NCBI RefSeq assembly: GCF_013085465.1
Contig: NZ_CP049838.1
Coordinates: 6,572,001-6,636,000, forward strand
DNA length: 64,000 bases
Reading direction: 5' to 3'
Source of the DNA: Streptomyces asoensis
Lineage (GTDB): Bacteria > Actinomycetota > Actinomycetes > Streptomycetales > Streptomycetaceae
Every line of letters starts with the position of its first letter. Position 1 is the stretch's first letter. Under the pieces are notes generated by a model. The model did not search any database. It saw only the letters and a list, made by a program, of their open reading frames with translations, and had not been told where the DNA came from. Positions 17,797 through 25,333 of the stretch are shown here, in pieces. Both the position numbers and the translations under genes were made by a program.

Positions 17797-18114
17797 GTGA
17801 TCATCATCAACCGCAGCTCCACCGCGAAACTGACCGATCCCTCGGTCGTCTCCACGTGCATCCTCGACGCCTCGATCCTGGGCACCGGTCTGTCCGGCAT
17901 TCGTGCCGACCGGTCGGCGTGCTCCTCCGTTGCCTCCGCGGGTCTTCCCAGCCGCGAGCGCAATGAGCGACCGACCGAGGCACTGGAAGCAGTAGGGGCA
18001 CAGGCGCAGGCCTATGCCTTTACGGCAGCCGGTGCCGGAGCCCGGAAGCAGACGACGCAGCACCACCTGATGTGGGCCTTCCGTGGGCCAGAACCCTGGA
18101 GTGATCCAGCCTGA
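17797..18114 (+). CDS. Upstream ORF in the wblC leader (attenuation uORF candidate)
   Basis: A 105-aa reading frame starting with GTG at 17797, nine bases after GAGAGGAGG, a strong ribosome-binding site. It begins VIIINRSSTAKL and ends AFRGPEPWSDPA. The first half has normal Streptomyces GC-rich third positions, while the second half is weaker, so translation rather than the peptide may matter. I recognise no domain. It lies between the wblC promoter and a terminator hairpin that starts 24 bases after its stop, the arrangement expected for ribosome-mediated attenuation. uORF-controlled transcription is established for whiB7/wblC; whether this whole ORF or a shorter one is the sensor cannot be decided here. 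Confidence 0.6.
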   Translation: MIIINRSSTAKLTDPSVVSTCILDASILGTGLSGIRADRSACSSVASAGLPSRERNERPTEALEAVGAQAQAYAFTAAGAGARKQTTQHHLMWAFRGPEPWSDPA

Positions 18115-18138
18115 TCTTCGATCAGGCCGGCGCCTTCA

Positions 18139-18178
18139 GGGCCGCGGAACCCACCCGGGATCCGCGGCCCTTCTGTTT
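18139..18178 (+). terminator. Intrinsic terminator/attenuator in the wblC leader
   Basis: GGGCCGCGGA (18139-18148) and TCCGCGGCCC (18161-18170) form a perfect 10-bp stem with a 12-base loop, followed by TTCTGTTT. It sits after the uORF and 115 bases before the wblC start. Read-through, presumably when ribosomes stall on the uORF, would be needed for wblC expression. Confidence 0.75.
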
Positions 18179-18292
18179 GCCCCGAACCACGGGGACGGCG
18201 GAGCGAAGGGGCCTCGGGACAAGAAAAGAACCCGGTACCCAGCCGACACCCGGTCCTACAGGACCGGACCGACAGACGAGGAAAGACGAACC

Positions 18293-18661
18293 GTGCAACT
18301 CGAAGCGCACGCCCCGTCAGTACCGCCTTCCGAAACGATCCCCCCGCCCGGCCTCACGGAGGACTCCACCTTGACCCCGCTCACGGCGCTCACCGCGCTC
18401 GACGACGCCATCGAGAACCTCGGCGTACCCGTCCCCTGCCGTTCCTACGACCCGGAGGTCTTCTTCGCCGAGTCGCCGGCCGACGTCGAGTACGCCAAGT
18501 CCCTCTGCCGCACCTGCCCGCTGATGGAGGCCTGCCTCGCCGGCGCCAAGGAGCGGCGCGAGCCCTGGGGCGTCTGGGGTGGCGAGCTGTTCGTCCAGGG
18601 CGTCGTCGTCGCCCGGAAGCGGCCGCGTGGCCGCCCGCGCAAGAACCCGGTCACAGCATGA
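18293..18661 (+). CDS. wblC: WhiB-family redox-responsive regulator WblC (WhiB7)
   Basis: A 122-aa Fe-S transcription factor. The four cluster cysteines are C49, C72, C75 and C81, the GVWGG turn is at 93-97, and a C-terminal AT-hook RGRPR at 112-116 is diagnostic of the WhiB7/WblC subclass. It binds the primary sigma factor and activates intrinsic antibiotic-resistance genes after translation-inhibitor stress. The GTG start (VQLEAHAPSV) follows GAGGAAAG. The next gene starts inside its stop codon (ATGA), so the two are translationally coupled. Expression is predicted to be controlled by the autoregulated promoter, uORF and attenuator just upstream. In Streptomyces WblC has been linked to sigR induction, and sigR is also in this window. 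Confidence 0.95.
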   Translation: MQLEAHAPSVPPSETIPPPGLTEDSTLTPLTALTALDDAIENLGVPVPCRSYDPEVFFAESPADVEYAKSLCRTCPLMEACLAGAKERREPWGVWGGELFVQGVVVARKRPRGRPRKNPVTA

Positions 18662-18981
18662 ACACCGCAGGAACGATCGACCGCCCCCTCACGCAAGACC
18701 CCAAGAAGCAGGCCCCGATGAAGCCGTTCCCCAGCGAGCCCGCAGGCTCCGCGACCGAAGACATCACCACCACCGGCGCGTACGACTCGCGTCAGAACAG
18801 GACACGCGAGATGCAACTCATCCCAGAAGCCCTGGCTCGTGCGCATATGCACGACCGACTGCACGAGGCCGAGCGGGAACGCCGGGCGCTGCGCCTGGCG
18901 ACCGCTCGCCGGATGCAGCGCCGGGCCGAGCGCGCCTCGCTGCGCGCCCGGCGGGCGCTCGCCATGGCCGTGATGCAGTAA
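18658..18981 (+). CDS. Hypothetical Arg-rich protein coupled to wblC
   Basis: A 107-aa protein whose ATG overlaps the wblC stop as ATGA. The N-terminal half is polar. From about residue 53 it is one long, strongly basic amphipathic helix, rich in Arg, Ala, Glu and Leu (RERRALRLATARRMQRR and similar). No known domain is recognised. The tight coupling implies co-expression with wblC under antibiotic stress. The basic helix could bind RNA, the ribosome or DNA; this is inference only. Confidence 0.75.
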   Translation: MNTAGTIDRPLTQDPKKQAPMKPFPSEPAGSATEDITTTGAYDSRQNRTREMQLIPEALARAHMHDRLHEAERERRALRLATARRMQRRAERASLRARRALAMAVMQ

Positions 18982-19031
18982 CCACACACACCTGAAGCGG
19001 TGGCCTCCCGACAGGGGAGACGAAGCTCTCC

Positions 19032-19071
19032 CCGCGGGGGCCGGTCCGTCCGAACGGACCGGCCCCCGCGG
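19032..19071 (+). terminator. Strong hairpin ending the wblC operon
   Basis: An 18-bp perfect stem, CCGCGGGGGCCGGTCCGT with its complement and a four-base CCGA loop, about 50 bases after the stop of the wblC-coupled gene. There is no T-run, as is common in Streptomyces. Confidence 0.8.
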
Positions 19072-19116
19072 TGCGTTGTGCGGGCGATCCACCGCCGCGG
19101 CGTTATCGTCCCGAAG

Positions 19117-19329
19117 ATGACGAGTCCTCCCGGAGACGGTGACCGAGGCGGTTCCCCGACGGAGCCCCGCCCCCTCGTGTGTGCCCGCTGCGGCGCCCGG
19201 GCCGAGGAGCCCCCGCCCGTCACCTGGACCTGCTCCGTGGAGAACGGCGTCCGGCGCTACTTCTGCGAGGCCTGTGCCCGCGAGAACCTCAGGGCGATCG
19301 AAGGTCGACTGGACTCGGAGTGGTGGTGA
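19117..19329 (+). CDS. Small zinc-ribbon-like hypothetical protein
   Basis: A 70-aa protein with two CxxC pairs, CARC near residue 22 and CEAC near residue 51, spaced as in a small zinc ribbon (...WTCSVENGVRRYFCEAC...). The ATG at 19117 is preferred; the frame is open to 19000 but that part lies in the terminator hairpin. It is convergent with the AarF-like kinase gene, with a 34-base gap. The function is unknown; a nucleic-acid or protein adaptor role is possible. Confidence 0.7.
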   Translation: MTSPPGDGDRGGSPTEPRPLVCARCGARAEEPPPVTWTCSVENGVRRYFCEACARENLRAIEGRLDSEWW

Positions 19330-19363
19330 ATCGCGTCACAGACCGGTGAGGAGGTCCAGGAGC

Positions 19364-20743
19364 TCACGCCTCCGCGACCGAATCCTCCGCCTCGAAGGCC
19401 TCCAGGACGTCCGCCGCGAGGAACCCGGGCAGCCACTCCTCCAACTCCTCGCGCAGCCGCACCGTCGCGCCGAGCTGGCACAGCACGCCGATCGTGCTGA
19501 GCGTCACCCGATGTATCAGCAGATAGGCCGGCGGCAGGTTGAGCTGCTTGCCCAGCTGATGCGCGGGGGAGCGGGGGTCGGCGATCCGGGCCGCCTGGCT
19601 GCGCATCCAGCCGCGGCTGAACGTGAATTCGTCCACCTGGGCCGGCTCGATGATCGGCAGGAGGTAGTCGAGGACCGCGTCGGGATCCAGCTCGATGGAG
19701 TCCTTGACGAAGCCCTCCGTGCGGAGGAGTTCGTAGACCGCCTCCGCCTCACCGTCGAGAGTCATGCGCAGGGACTCGCCGATCGGGTCCGGCAGACCGC
19801 CCGGTAGCCGGTCCACCGTGCCGAAGTCCAGGACGCCCAGGCGCCAGTCGTCCTCGCCGTCCGGTCCGCCCGGCAGAAGGCGGAAGTTGCCGGGGTGCGG
19901 GTCGGCGTGGAGCAGGCCGGTGCGGGCCGGGCCGGAGAACAGGAACCGGGACAGCAGCTGGCCGGCCCGGTCGCGCTGCTCCTGGGTGCCGTCGGTGATC
20001 ACCTCGGACAGGGGTACACCGTCGATCCACTCGGTGACCAGCACCTGGTCGCGCTGGTGGACCACCGCCGGGATCACCACGTCGGGATCGCCGGCGAACT
20101 CTTCCGCGTGGGCCTGCTGGGCCTGTGCCTCCAGGCTGTAGTCGAGCTCCTCGGAGACCCGGTCCTTGAGCTCGGCGATCAGTGGCTTGACGTCCATGCC
20201 CGGGATGAGGGGGCCCAACAGGCGTGCGAAGCGGCTGAGTTGGTTCAGGTCGGACAGCAAGGCCTCACCGGCCCCGGGGTATTGGACCTTGACCGCGACC
20301 TCCCGGCCGTCGTGCCACACCGCTCGGTGCACCTGCCCGATCGAGGCCGCCGCGGCCGGCTTGTCGTCGAACTCCAGGAACAGCTCGGGCCAGTCCTCAC
20401 CGAGCCGTTCCGCGAGCACGGAGTGCATCGTGCGGGTAGGCATCGGCGGCGCCGCGTCCTGGAGCTTGGTGAGGGCGGCGCGGTAGGGACCGGCGACCTC
20501 CTCGGGCAGGGCGGACTCGAAGACGGACATGGCCTGCCCGAACTTCATCGCACCGCCCTTCAGCTCGCCCAGCACCTTGAACAGCTGCTCGGCGGTGCGC
20601 TGCTGTAGTTCGCGGCCGACGATCTCCGCGGACTCGCCCACGATCCGCTTGCCCAGACCCCAGGTCGCCCGCCCGGCGAAGCCGAGCGGGAGCGCGGCGA
20701 GTTTGGCGGTCCGGGTGACCGCCTTCCGGGGAAGATCAGACAT
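19364..20743 (-). CDS. ABC1/AarF/UbiB family atypical kinase
   Basis: A 459-aa protein of the UbiB family. The family-specific KxGQ motif is at residues 67-70 (MKFGQAMS), AVKVQYPG supplies the nucleotide-binding lysine, and the catalytic-loop and metal residues appear as HADPHPGNFR and VLDFGTVDRLP. UbiB-type proteins are ATPases or kinases associated with lipids and quinone metabolism; the target here is unknown. The ATG at 20743 lies inside the end of the ThiF-like gene (8-base overlap, ATGTCTGA), so translation should be coupled. The orthologue Rv3197 lies next to whiB7 in M. tuberculosis. Confidence 0.9.
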   Translation of the reverse strand: MSDLPRKAVTRTAKLAALPLGFAGRATWGLGKRIVGESAEIVGRELQQRTAEQLFKVLGELKGGAMKFGQAMSVFESALPEEVAGPYRAALTKLQDAAPPMPTRTMHSVLAERLGEDWPELFLEFDDKPAAAASIGQVHRAVWHDGREVAVKVQYPGAGEALLSDLNQLSRFARLLGPLIPGMDVKPLIAELKDRVSEELDYSLEAQAQQAHAEEFAGDPDVVIPAVVHQRDQVLVTEWIDGVPLSEVITDGTQEQRDRAGQLLSRFLFSGPARTGLLHADPHPGNFRLLPGGPDGEDDWRLGVLDFGTVDRLPGGLPDPIGESLRMTLDGEAEAVYELLRTEGFVKDSIELDPDAVLDYLLPIIEPAQVDEFTFSRGWMRSQAARIADPRSPAHQLGKQLNLPPAYLLIHRVTLSTIGVLCQLGATVRLREELEEWLPGFLAADVLEAFEAEDSVAEA

Positions 20744-21950
20744 GCGCCCTCCAAGTACCGGCCAGCCGCGCGGCGTCCGTCGTACGGCAGAACTCCTGCG
20801 AATGCTGCACTGCCATTGTCGCGTGCGTTCCCCGGTCCTCGGAGATGTGTTCCTGCTTACCTTTCTCCGCGGCCCCGCACGGGCAGGCGGAATGGGGCCA
20901 TACCGGGCGGGCGTGCCACTGGAGGGTGGGAACGGAAACCTCCCAGCGGGCTCCGGCGCTCGACGGGGTCCGGCCGTCGAGGAAGATGAGCGCGTGGGCG
21001 GCCGCCAGCCCGGCGACGGTCGTGGCCAGCGTCACATCGCAGGCGCGCGCCGCGCGCCTTCTCCCGGAGTGCCACTGGGCGACCAGCCGCGGCCAGGCCG
21101 GGTCCCGGTCGGTGCGCTCCTGATGCAGACAGCCCGCGCAGCCCGTCTCACCCGGCAGGACGAGCGGGCCGACGACGCCCGTCCCCTCAACGACCCCGGC
21201 ATAGAGGTGCGGTGTGCCCGAGACGATCAGAGGCTCCGCCGCCGAGGGGTCGGGCGCGTGCACGGACACGTCGTCCCGCGGGGCGATGATCACCAGGGAG
21301 AAGCCGGGTGTGTCCGCCTCGGCCGGTGGCCCCGGGCCTCTGCGAGGTGCGGGGCCCGGGGCGGCCCGGCGTACGGCGCGGCGGGCCGACTCGTCCCGAC
21401 GCTCGCCGACCGCCTCGGCGGGCAGGCCGCCCGGTGCGATGTCCCCGGGCTCCACCCGGCCGCCGTCCCGCACGTCCACCTCGCCGACCCCCGCACCCGA
21501 GAGCAGCGCCGCCAGCACCGCGCCGACCCGCCCTGCGCCCCGCACCTGGACCCGCAGCCGGCGTCGGACGGTCAGGTGCTCGATCGCGTCGCCCGGCTCC
21601 GAGGTGAGGAGGGACAGTGCGGCGAGGTCGGGGCGCAGCCGGTCCAGGACCTCTTTCCGCTCCCGCAGATCGGCGGCCTCCGGCCCGCCGCCGCGCGCGT
21701 CGTCGAGCAGCCCCGCCCGCGCCAGCCGCTCCACCAGCCGGTCGACATGGCCGTCGGGCAGGTCCATACGGCGGCCCTCCTCGCGCAGCAGCGCCAGCCC
21801 GCGGGTGCCGTCCAGCAGGTCGAGGAAACTGCCCGTCGCCGTGTCCACCGGGCCGAGTGTCAGCGCGTGCGCCGGTGTCATCCCGAACTGCACCGTGTTG
21901 AGGTCGCGCCAGCCGCGCCGCAGCGCGGGCTTCACCATCGGATGCATCAA
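20736..21950 (-). CDS. ThiF/E1-like adenylyltransferase-fold protein with RRE-like N-terminus
   Basis: A 404-aa protein. Residues about 1-85 (TPAHALTLGP, FLDLLDGTRG, LVERLARAGLLDD) look like the PqqD-type winged helix (RRE) found at the N-terminus of leader-peptide-binding ThiF proteins of azoline (TOMM) systems. A Rossmann motif GAGRVG with VDVRDGGRVEPGDI follows. Cysteines GCAGC near the C-terminal third and CPCGA near the C-terminus resemble the structural zinc site of ThiF-like E1 enzymes. I see no clear catalytic cysteine and no YcaO partner nearby. The start could be the ATG at 21950, 21947 or 21938. It is coupled to the AarF-like kinase gene downstream. Confidence 0.75.
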   Translation of the reverse strand: MMHPMVKPALRRGWRDLNTVQFGMTPAHALTLGPVDTATGSFLDLLDGTRGLALLREEGRRMDLPDGHVDRLVERLARAGLLDDARGGGPEAADLRERKEVLDRLRPDLAALSLLTSEPGDAIEHLTVRRRLRVQVRGAGRVGAVLAALLSGAGVGEVDVRDGGRVEPGDIAPGGLPAEAVGERRDESARRAVRRAAPGPAPRRGPGPPAEADTPGFSLVIIAPRDDVSVHAPDPSAAEPLIVSGTPHLYAGVVEGTGVVGPLVLPGETGCAGCLHQERTDRDPAWPRLVAQWHSGRRRAARACDVTLATTVAGLAAAHALIFLDGRTPSSAGARWEVSVPTLQWHARPVWPHSACPCGAAEKGKQEHISEDRGTHATMAVQHSQEFCRTTDAARLAGTWRAHV

Positions 21951-22195
21951 AGGCCCCCGTATGCCTTATGCCTGGAAACTCCCCGTCACATCGGCGGAGC
22001 GGGGGCGTGGGGGTGTCCTCGCTCCGCCGACGAGTGCCAGCATGCCCGGAGCCGCTCGAGCGTGCCGAAAGTTGTCCACAGGCAGGGGCATTCATCGTAC
22101 AAATCCGTCGTACGAGGCAAACACGGCACGCCGGATCGGAACCTGACCGTCCCGGAGTCGGGACTTCCCCCGTGTGCAGCGGGTAACGTCGGGGC

Positions 22196-22792
22196 GTGTC
22201 CGCCGACCCATTGCACCGCGCCGGAACACCACAGCGCAGCACGACGAGCCAGCCGCCGAGCGGCCCACGGGCGAGCGCGATCGAGGTCCGCAGGAGCGCC
22301 CGTCGACGTCGGACGGTCTCCGCGTACCGCGAGGGCGATCGCACCATCGTGCTCATCCCTGCCCGGATGTCCGAGGCCGAGGAGCAACGCTGGGTGAGCG
22401 TCATGCTCGACAAGCTCGCCGCCCAGGAGAGCCGGCGTGTCCCGGGCGACGCGGAGTTGGCCGAGCGTGCCGAGCGGCTGTCGGCCCAGTGCTTCGGCGG
22501 CCGGGCCCGGCCCGCCTCGGTCCGCTGGGTGACCAACCAGAACACCCGCTGGGGCTCGTGCACACCGGCCGAGGGCAGCATCCGCCTGTCGCACCGTCTG
22601 AAGGGCATGCCCGAGTACGTCATCGACTACGTCCTCGCCCACGAGCTCGCGCATCTGCTCGTGCCCGGGCACGGCCCCGACTTCTGGCGGTTGCTGGAGG
22701 CGTACCCGCGCACCGAGCGCGCCCGTGGCTACCTCGAGGGCGTCGTCGCGGCCGAAAGGCTGCCCCACCTGCCCGCCGCGGGCGAGGAGTGA
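22196..22792 (+). CDS. YgjP-like (SprT/DUF45-type) metallopeptidase
   Basis: A 198-aa cytosolic protein with the zincin motif LAHELAHLL followed by PGHGPDFW, giving HExxH plus a third His, typical of the YgjP/DUF45 metal-dependent hydrolase family. The preceding NTRWGSCTPAEGSIRLSHRL is the family signature (RWGSC and RLSxRL). Substrates of this family are poorly known. The GTG at 22196 is the first start after the divergent intergenic region. The region 21951-22195 between it and the ThiF gene should hold both promoters; I saw no clear operator. It precedes the TerD-AIM24 operon by 142 bases. Confidence 0.85.
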   Translation: MSADPLHRAGTPQRSTTSQPPSGPRASAIEVRRSARRRRTVSAYREGDRTIVLIPARMSEAEEQRWVSVMLDKLAAQESRRVPGDAELAERAERLSAQCFGGRARPASVRWVTNQNTRWGSCTPAEGSIRLSHRLKGMPEYVIDYVLAHELAHLLVPGHGPDFWRLLEAYPRTERARGYLEGVVAAERLPHLPAAGEE

Positions 22793-22934
22793 CCTGCGGC
22801 GTACGCGGTGAGCCCGTCCCCCGTCGCGTGACGTTGGTTGTGTACCGGGTCTGTACCGACATCGTGCGTTGTCCGACTTTGCCGTTAGCCTGACGCGACG
22901 CATTCACAATCGGGATGGGGGACGGTCGTTACGC

Positions 22935-24623
22935 ATGCCCAGGGAATTCCAGCGCGGCCACAAGGCCAGGATCAGTGACCTCACCGCGGGCACCGATCTG
23001 TACGTAGGCGTGCAGATCACCGCTCCCGGCCTGACCTTCGACATCAGCTGCTTCGGCCTCGACGCCGACGAGCGGCTCTCGGACGACCGGTACTTCATCT
23101 TCTTCAACCAGCCGAAGTCGCCCGAGGAGTCCATCCAGCTCCTGGGCGCCCAGGCGGGCGACACGGAGTCCTTCCGCATCACCCTCGACCGGATTCCGCC
23201 GCAGATCCAGAAGCTGTCCTTCACGGCGACCCTCGACGGCGCCGGGCAGATGTCGCAGATCAACCCCGGCTATCTCCGCATCGTCGCGGGCGGCGAGGAA
23301 GTGGCCCGCTACGCGTTCAACGGCTCCGAGTTCTCCAGCGAGCGGGCCGTGATGCTGGGTGACTTCTACCTGAAGGACGTGTGGCGGTTCGCGGCCGTCG
23401 GACAGGGCTTCGACGGCGGTCTGGACGCGCTGCTGAAGAACTTCGGCGGCGAGGTCGCCGAGGAGGAGGCGCCCGCCGCGCCGCAGCAGCCGCAGGCCGG
23501 TGCCGCCACTCCCGGCTTCGCCCCGCCCGCGTTCGGCGCACCGTCCGCGCCCGCACCGGCGCCCGCTCCGGCGCAGCCGCAGCCCGCCGCGCAGGGCTTC
23601 GCGCCCCCGCCCGGCGCGACCCCGCCGCCCCCCGCCCCGGCGCCCGCGCCCTCGGTGCACGCCGCACCGACCATCGTCGCGCCCCTGACCCCGCCCGGCG
23701 GCGGCCACGTACCGCCTCCCGCCCCGGCCCCGGCGCCCTACGGTCAGCCGCCCCAGCAGCAGCCGTACGGTCAGGGACCCGCGCCGACCGCGCCCATGCC
23801 CCCCGGCTACGGCCAGCAGCCTCAGGCACCCCAGAGCCCGCAGGCCCCGCCCGGCTACGGTCAGCCTCCGCAGCCGCCCGGCTACGGCCAGCAGCAGCCC
23901 CCGTTCGGCCAGGTCCCGGGCCAGCAGGCCTACGGCGTACCGCAGGGCGCGCCCCAGGGCGGTGCCGGGGTGGCCGCGGCGCTCCAGCAGTTCAAGGAGA
24001 CGCCCACCGGACAGCGCTGGACGCAGCAGAACAAGAAGCTGATCCGTGTCGACCTCGGCATGGGCGGCCAGCCCGTGCTCGCCCGCCAGGGCAGCATGGT
24101 GCTCTACCAGGGCAAGGTCGACTTCAGCTACAAGGGCGCGGGCTTCGCCGGCCGGATCGTGGGCAACGCGACCGGCCAGGAGATGCAGCTGATGCGCTGC
24201 ACCGGCCAGGGACAGGTGTTCCTCGCCGAGAACTCCACGATGCTGCACCCCATCGAACTCCAGGGTGACGGCATCTGCGTCTCCGCGGAGAACGTCCTCG
24301 CCTTCGACGAGAGCCTCCAGTACGAGGTCCGCCGCATCGAAGGGCACGGCATCCCCGGCGGCGCCCTGTTCACCATGCAGTTCACGGGCACCGGCACGAT
24401 CGTCGTCAAGACGCACGGCACGCCCGTCGTCCTGCCGGTCACCCCCACCACGTTCGCCGACTGCAACGCTGTCGTCGCCTGGTCGTCCGCCGCCCAGGTG
24501 GTCGTCTCCAGCCAGGTCCGCATGCGCCGCAACGCCTACCCCGGCGACACCGGGGAGAGCGTCAACCTCCAGTTCCGGGGCGCTCCCGGCAACTTCATCG
24601 TCGTCCAGCCGTACGAGGTCTGA
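22935..24623 (+). CDS. TerD-domain protein fused to AIM24 domain
   Basis: A 562-aa two-domain protein. Residues 1 to about 175 are a TerD domain (calcium-binding, tellurite/stress-resistance family: FDISCFGLDADERLSDDRYFIFFNQPKSPE). Residues about 176-350 are a low-complexity Pro/Ala/Gln/Gly linker with repeated GYGQPP units. Residues about 355-562 are an AIM24 beta-barrel domain with repeated glycine turns. The ATG at 22935 is the homology-supported start; the open frame begins at 22869. A TAGCCT element at 22885-22890 may be its -10, and TGTACCG is directly repeated upstream. It heads an operon with two further AIM24 genes (gaps of 11 and 18 bases). TerD proteins in Streptomyces affect calcium response and development. 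Confidence 0.88.
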   Translation: MPREFQRGHKARISDLTAGTDLYVGVQITAPGLTFDISCFGLDADERLSDDRYFIFFNQPKSPEESIQLLGAQAGDTESFRITLDRIPPQIQKLSFTATLDGAGQMSQINPGYLRIVAGGEEVARYAFNGSEFSSERAVMLGDFYLKDVWRFAAVGQGFDGGLDALLKNFGGEVAEEEAPAAPQQPQAGAATPGFAPPAFGAPSAPAPAPAPAQPQPAAQGFAPPPGATPPPPAPAPAPSVHAAPTIVAPLTPPGGGHVPPPAPAPAPYGQPPQQQPYGQGPAPTAPMPPGYGQQPQAPQSPQAPPGYGQPPQPPGYGQQQPPFGQVPGQQAYGVPQGAPQGGAGVAAALQQFKETPTGQRWTQQNKKLIRVDLGMGGQPVLARQGSMVLYQGKVDFSYKGAGFAGRIVGNATGQEMQLMRCTGQGQVFLAENSTMLHPIELQGDGICVSAENVLAFDESLQYEVRRIEGHGIPGGALFTMQFTGTGTIVVKTHGTPVVLPVTPTTFADCNAVVAWSSAAQVVVSSQVRMRRNAYPGDTGESVNLQFRGAPGNFIVVQPYEV

Positions 24624-24634
24624 GGGAGCCCGTC

Positions 24635-25315
24635 ATGAACCAGCCACTCGCGGGCTATGCCCCCGCACCCGTCACCGCCCGTATGGAGAACCACGGCAAC
24701 CACATGCTGAAGGTCGCCCTCCAGACGGGGAACGACCTCCTCGCGCGCGTGGGTTCGATGGTCGCCTACGAGGGCTTCGTGCAGTACGAGCCCAACCCGC
24801 CGGCCGTGCGCCAGATCGCGCGCGACTGGATGACCGGCGAGGGCGCGCCCCTGATGAAGTGCTCGGGCGACGGTCTGCTCTACCTCGCCGACTACGGCGC
24901 CAACGTCGTCGTGATCAACCTCAACGGCGACGGCATCTCCGTCAACGCCACCAATCTGCTCGCCTTCGACGCCCACCTCACCTGGGGTGTCGAGCGCGTC
25001 AAGGGGCTCGCGAAGTTCGCCGGTCAGGGCCTGTGGAACACCAAGATCTCCGGGCAGGGCTGGGTCGCGCTGACCTCCCGGGGCAAGCCGATCGTCGTCG
25101 ACTGCGGCGGCGGCGAGGACGAGACGTACGTCGACCCCGACGCGCTCGTCGCCTGGTCGCCGAACCTCAAGGTGAAGGGCAAGCGCAGCTTCAAGGCGCA
25201 GTCGCTCATCGGCCGGGGCAGCGGCGAGGCCTACCAGATGGCCTTCTCCGGCCAGGGCATCGTCGTCGTCCAGCCCAGTGAGGACAGCACCGACCGCCTC
25301 CGGGTCCGGGGCTGA
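24635..25315 (+). CDS. AIM24 family protein
   Basis: A 226-aa single-domain AIM24/TRAP-like beta-barrel protein without signal peptide or membrane helix. It has the characteristic MLKVALQTGNDLLARVGSMVAYEG start, a central MKCSGDGLLYLADYG, and a C-terminal SGQGIVVVQPSE. It begins 11 bases after the TerD-AIM24 stop, inside one operon with paralogues on both sides. Bacterial AIM24 proteins have no settled function. Three paralogues in a row suggest an oligomer or paralogue-specific complex. Confidence 0.85.
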   Translation: MNQPLAGYAPAPVTARMENHGNHMLKVALQTGNDLLARVGSMVAYEGFVQYEPNPPAVRQIARDWMTGEGAPLMKCSGDGLLYLADYGANVVVINLNGDGISVNATNLLAFDAHLTWGVERVKGLAKFAGQGLWNTKISGQGWVALTSRGKPIVVDCGGGEDETYVDPDALVAWSPNLKVKGKRSFKAQSLIGRGSGEAYQMAFSGQGIVVVQPSEDSTDRLRVRG

Positions 25316-25333
25316 GGGGGAGCCAGAAACGCC

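Noticed and set aside
23700..23960. Repeated GGCTACGGCCAGC-like units that look like a tandem repeat or CRISPR-like array
   Set aside because: They encode the GYGQPP linker of the TerD-AIM24 protein in frame, with variable spacing and no spacers.
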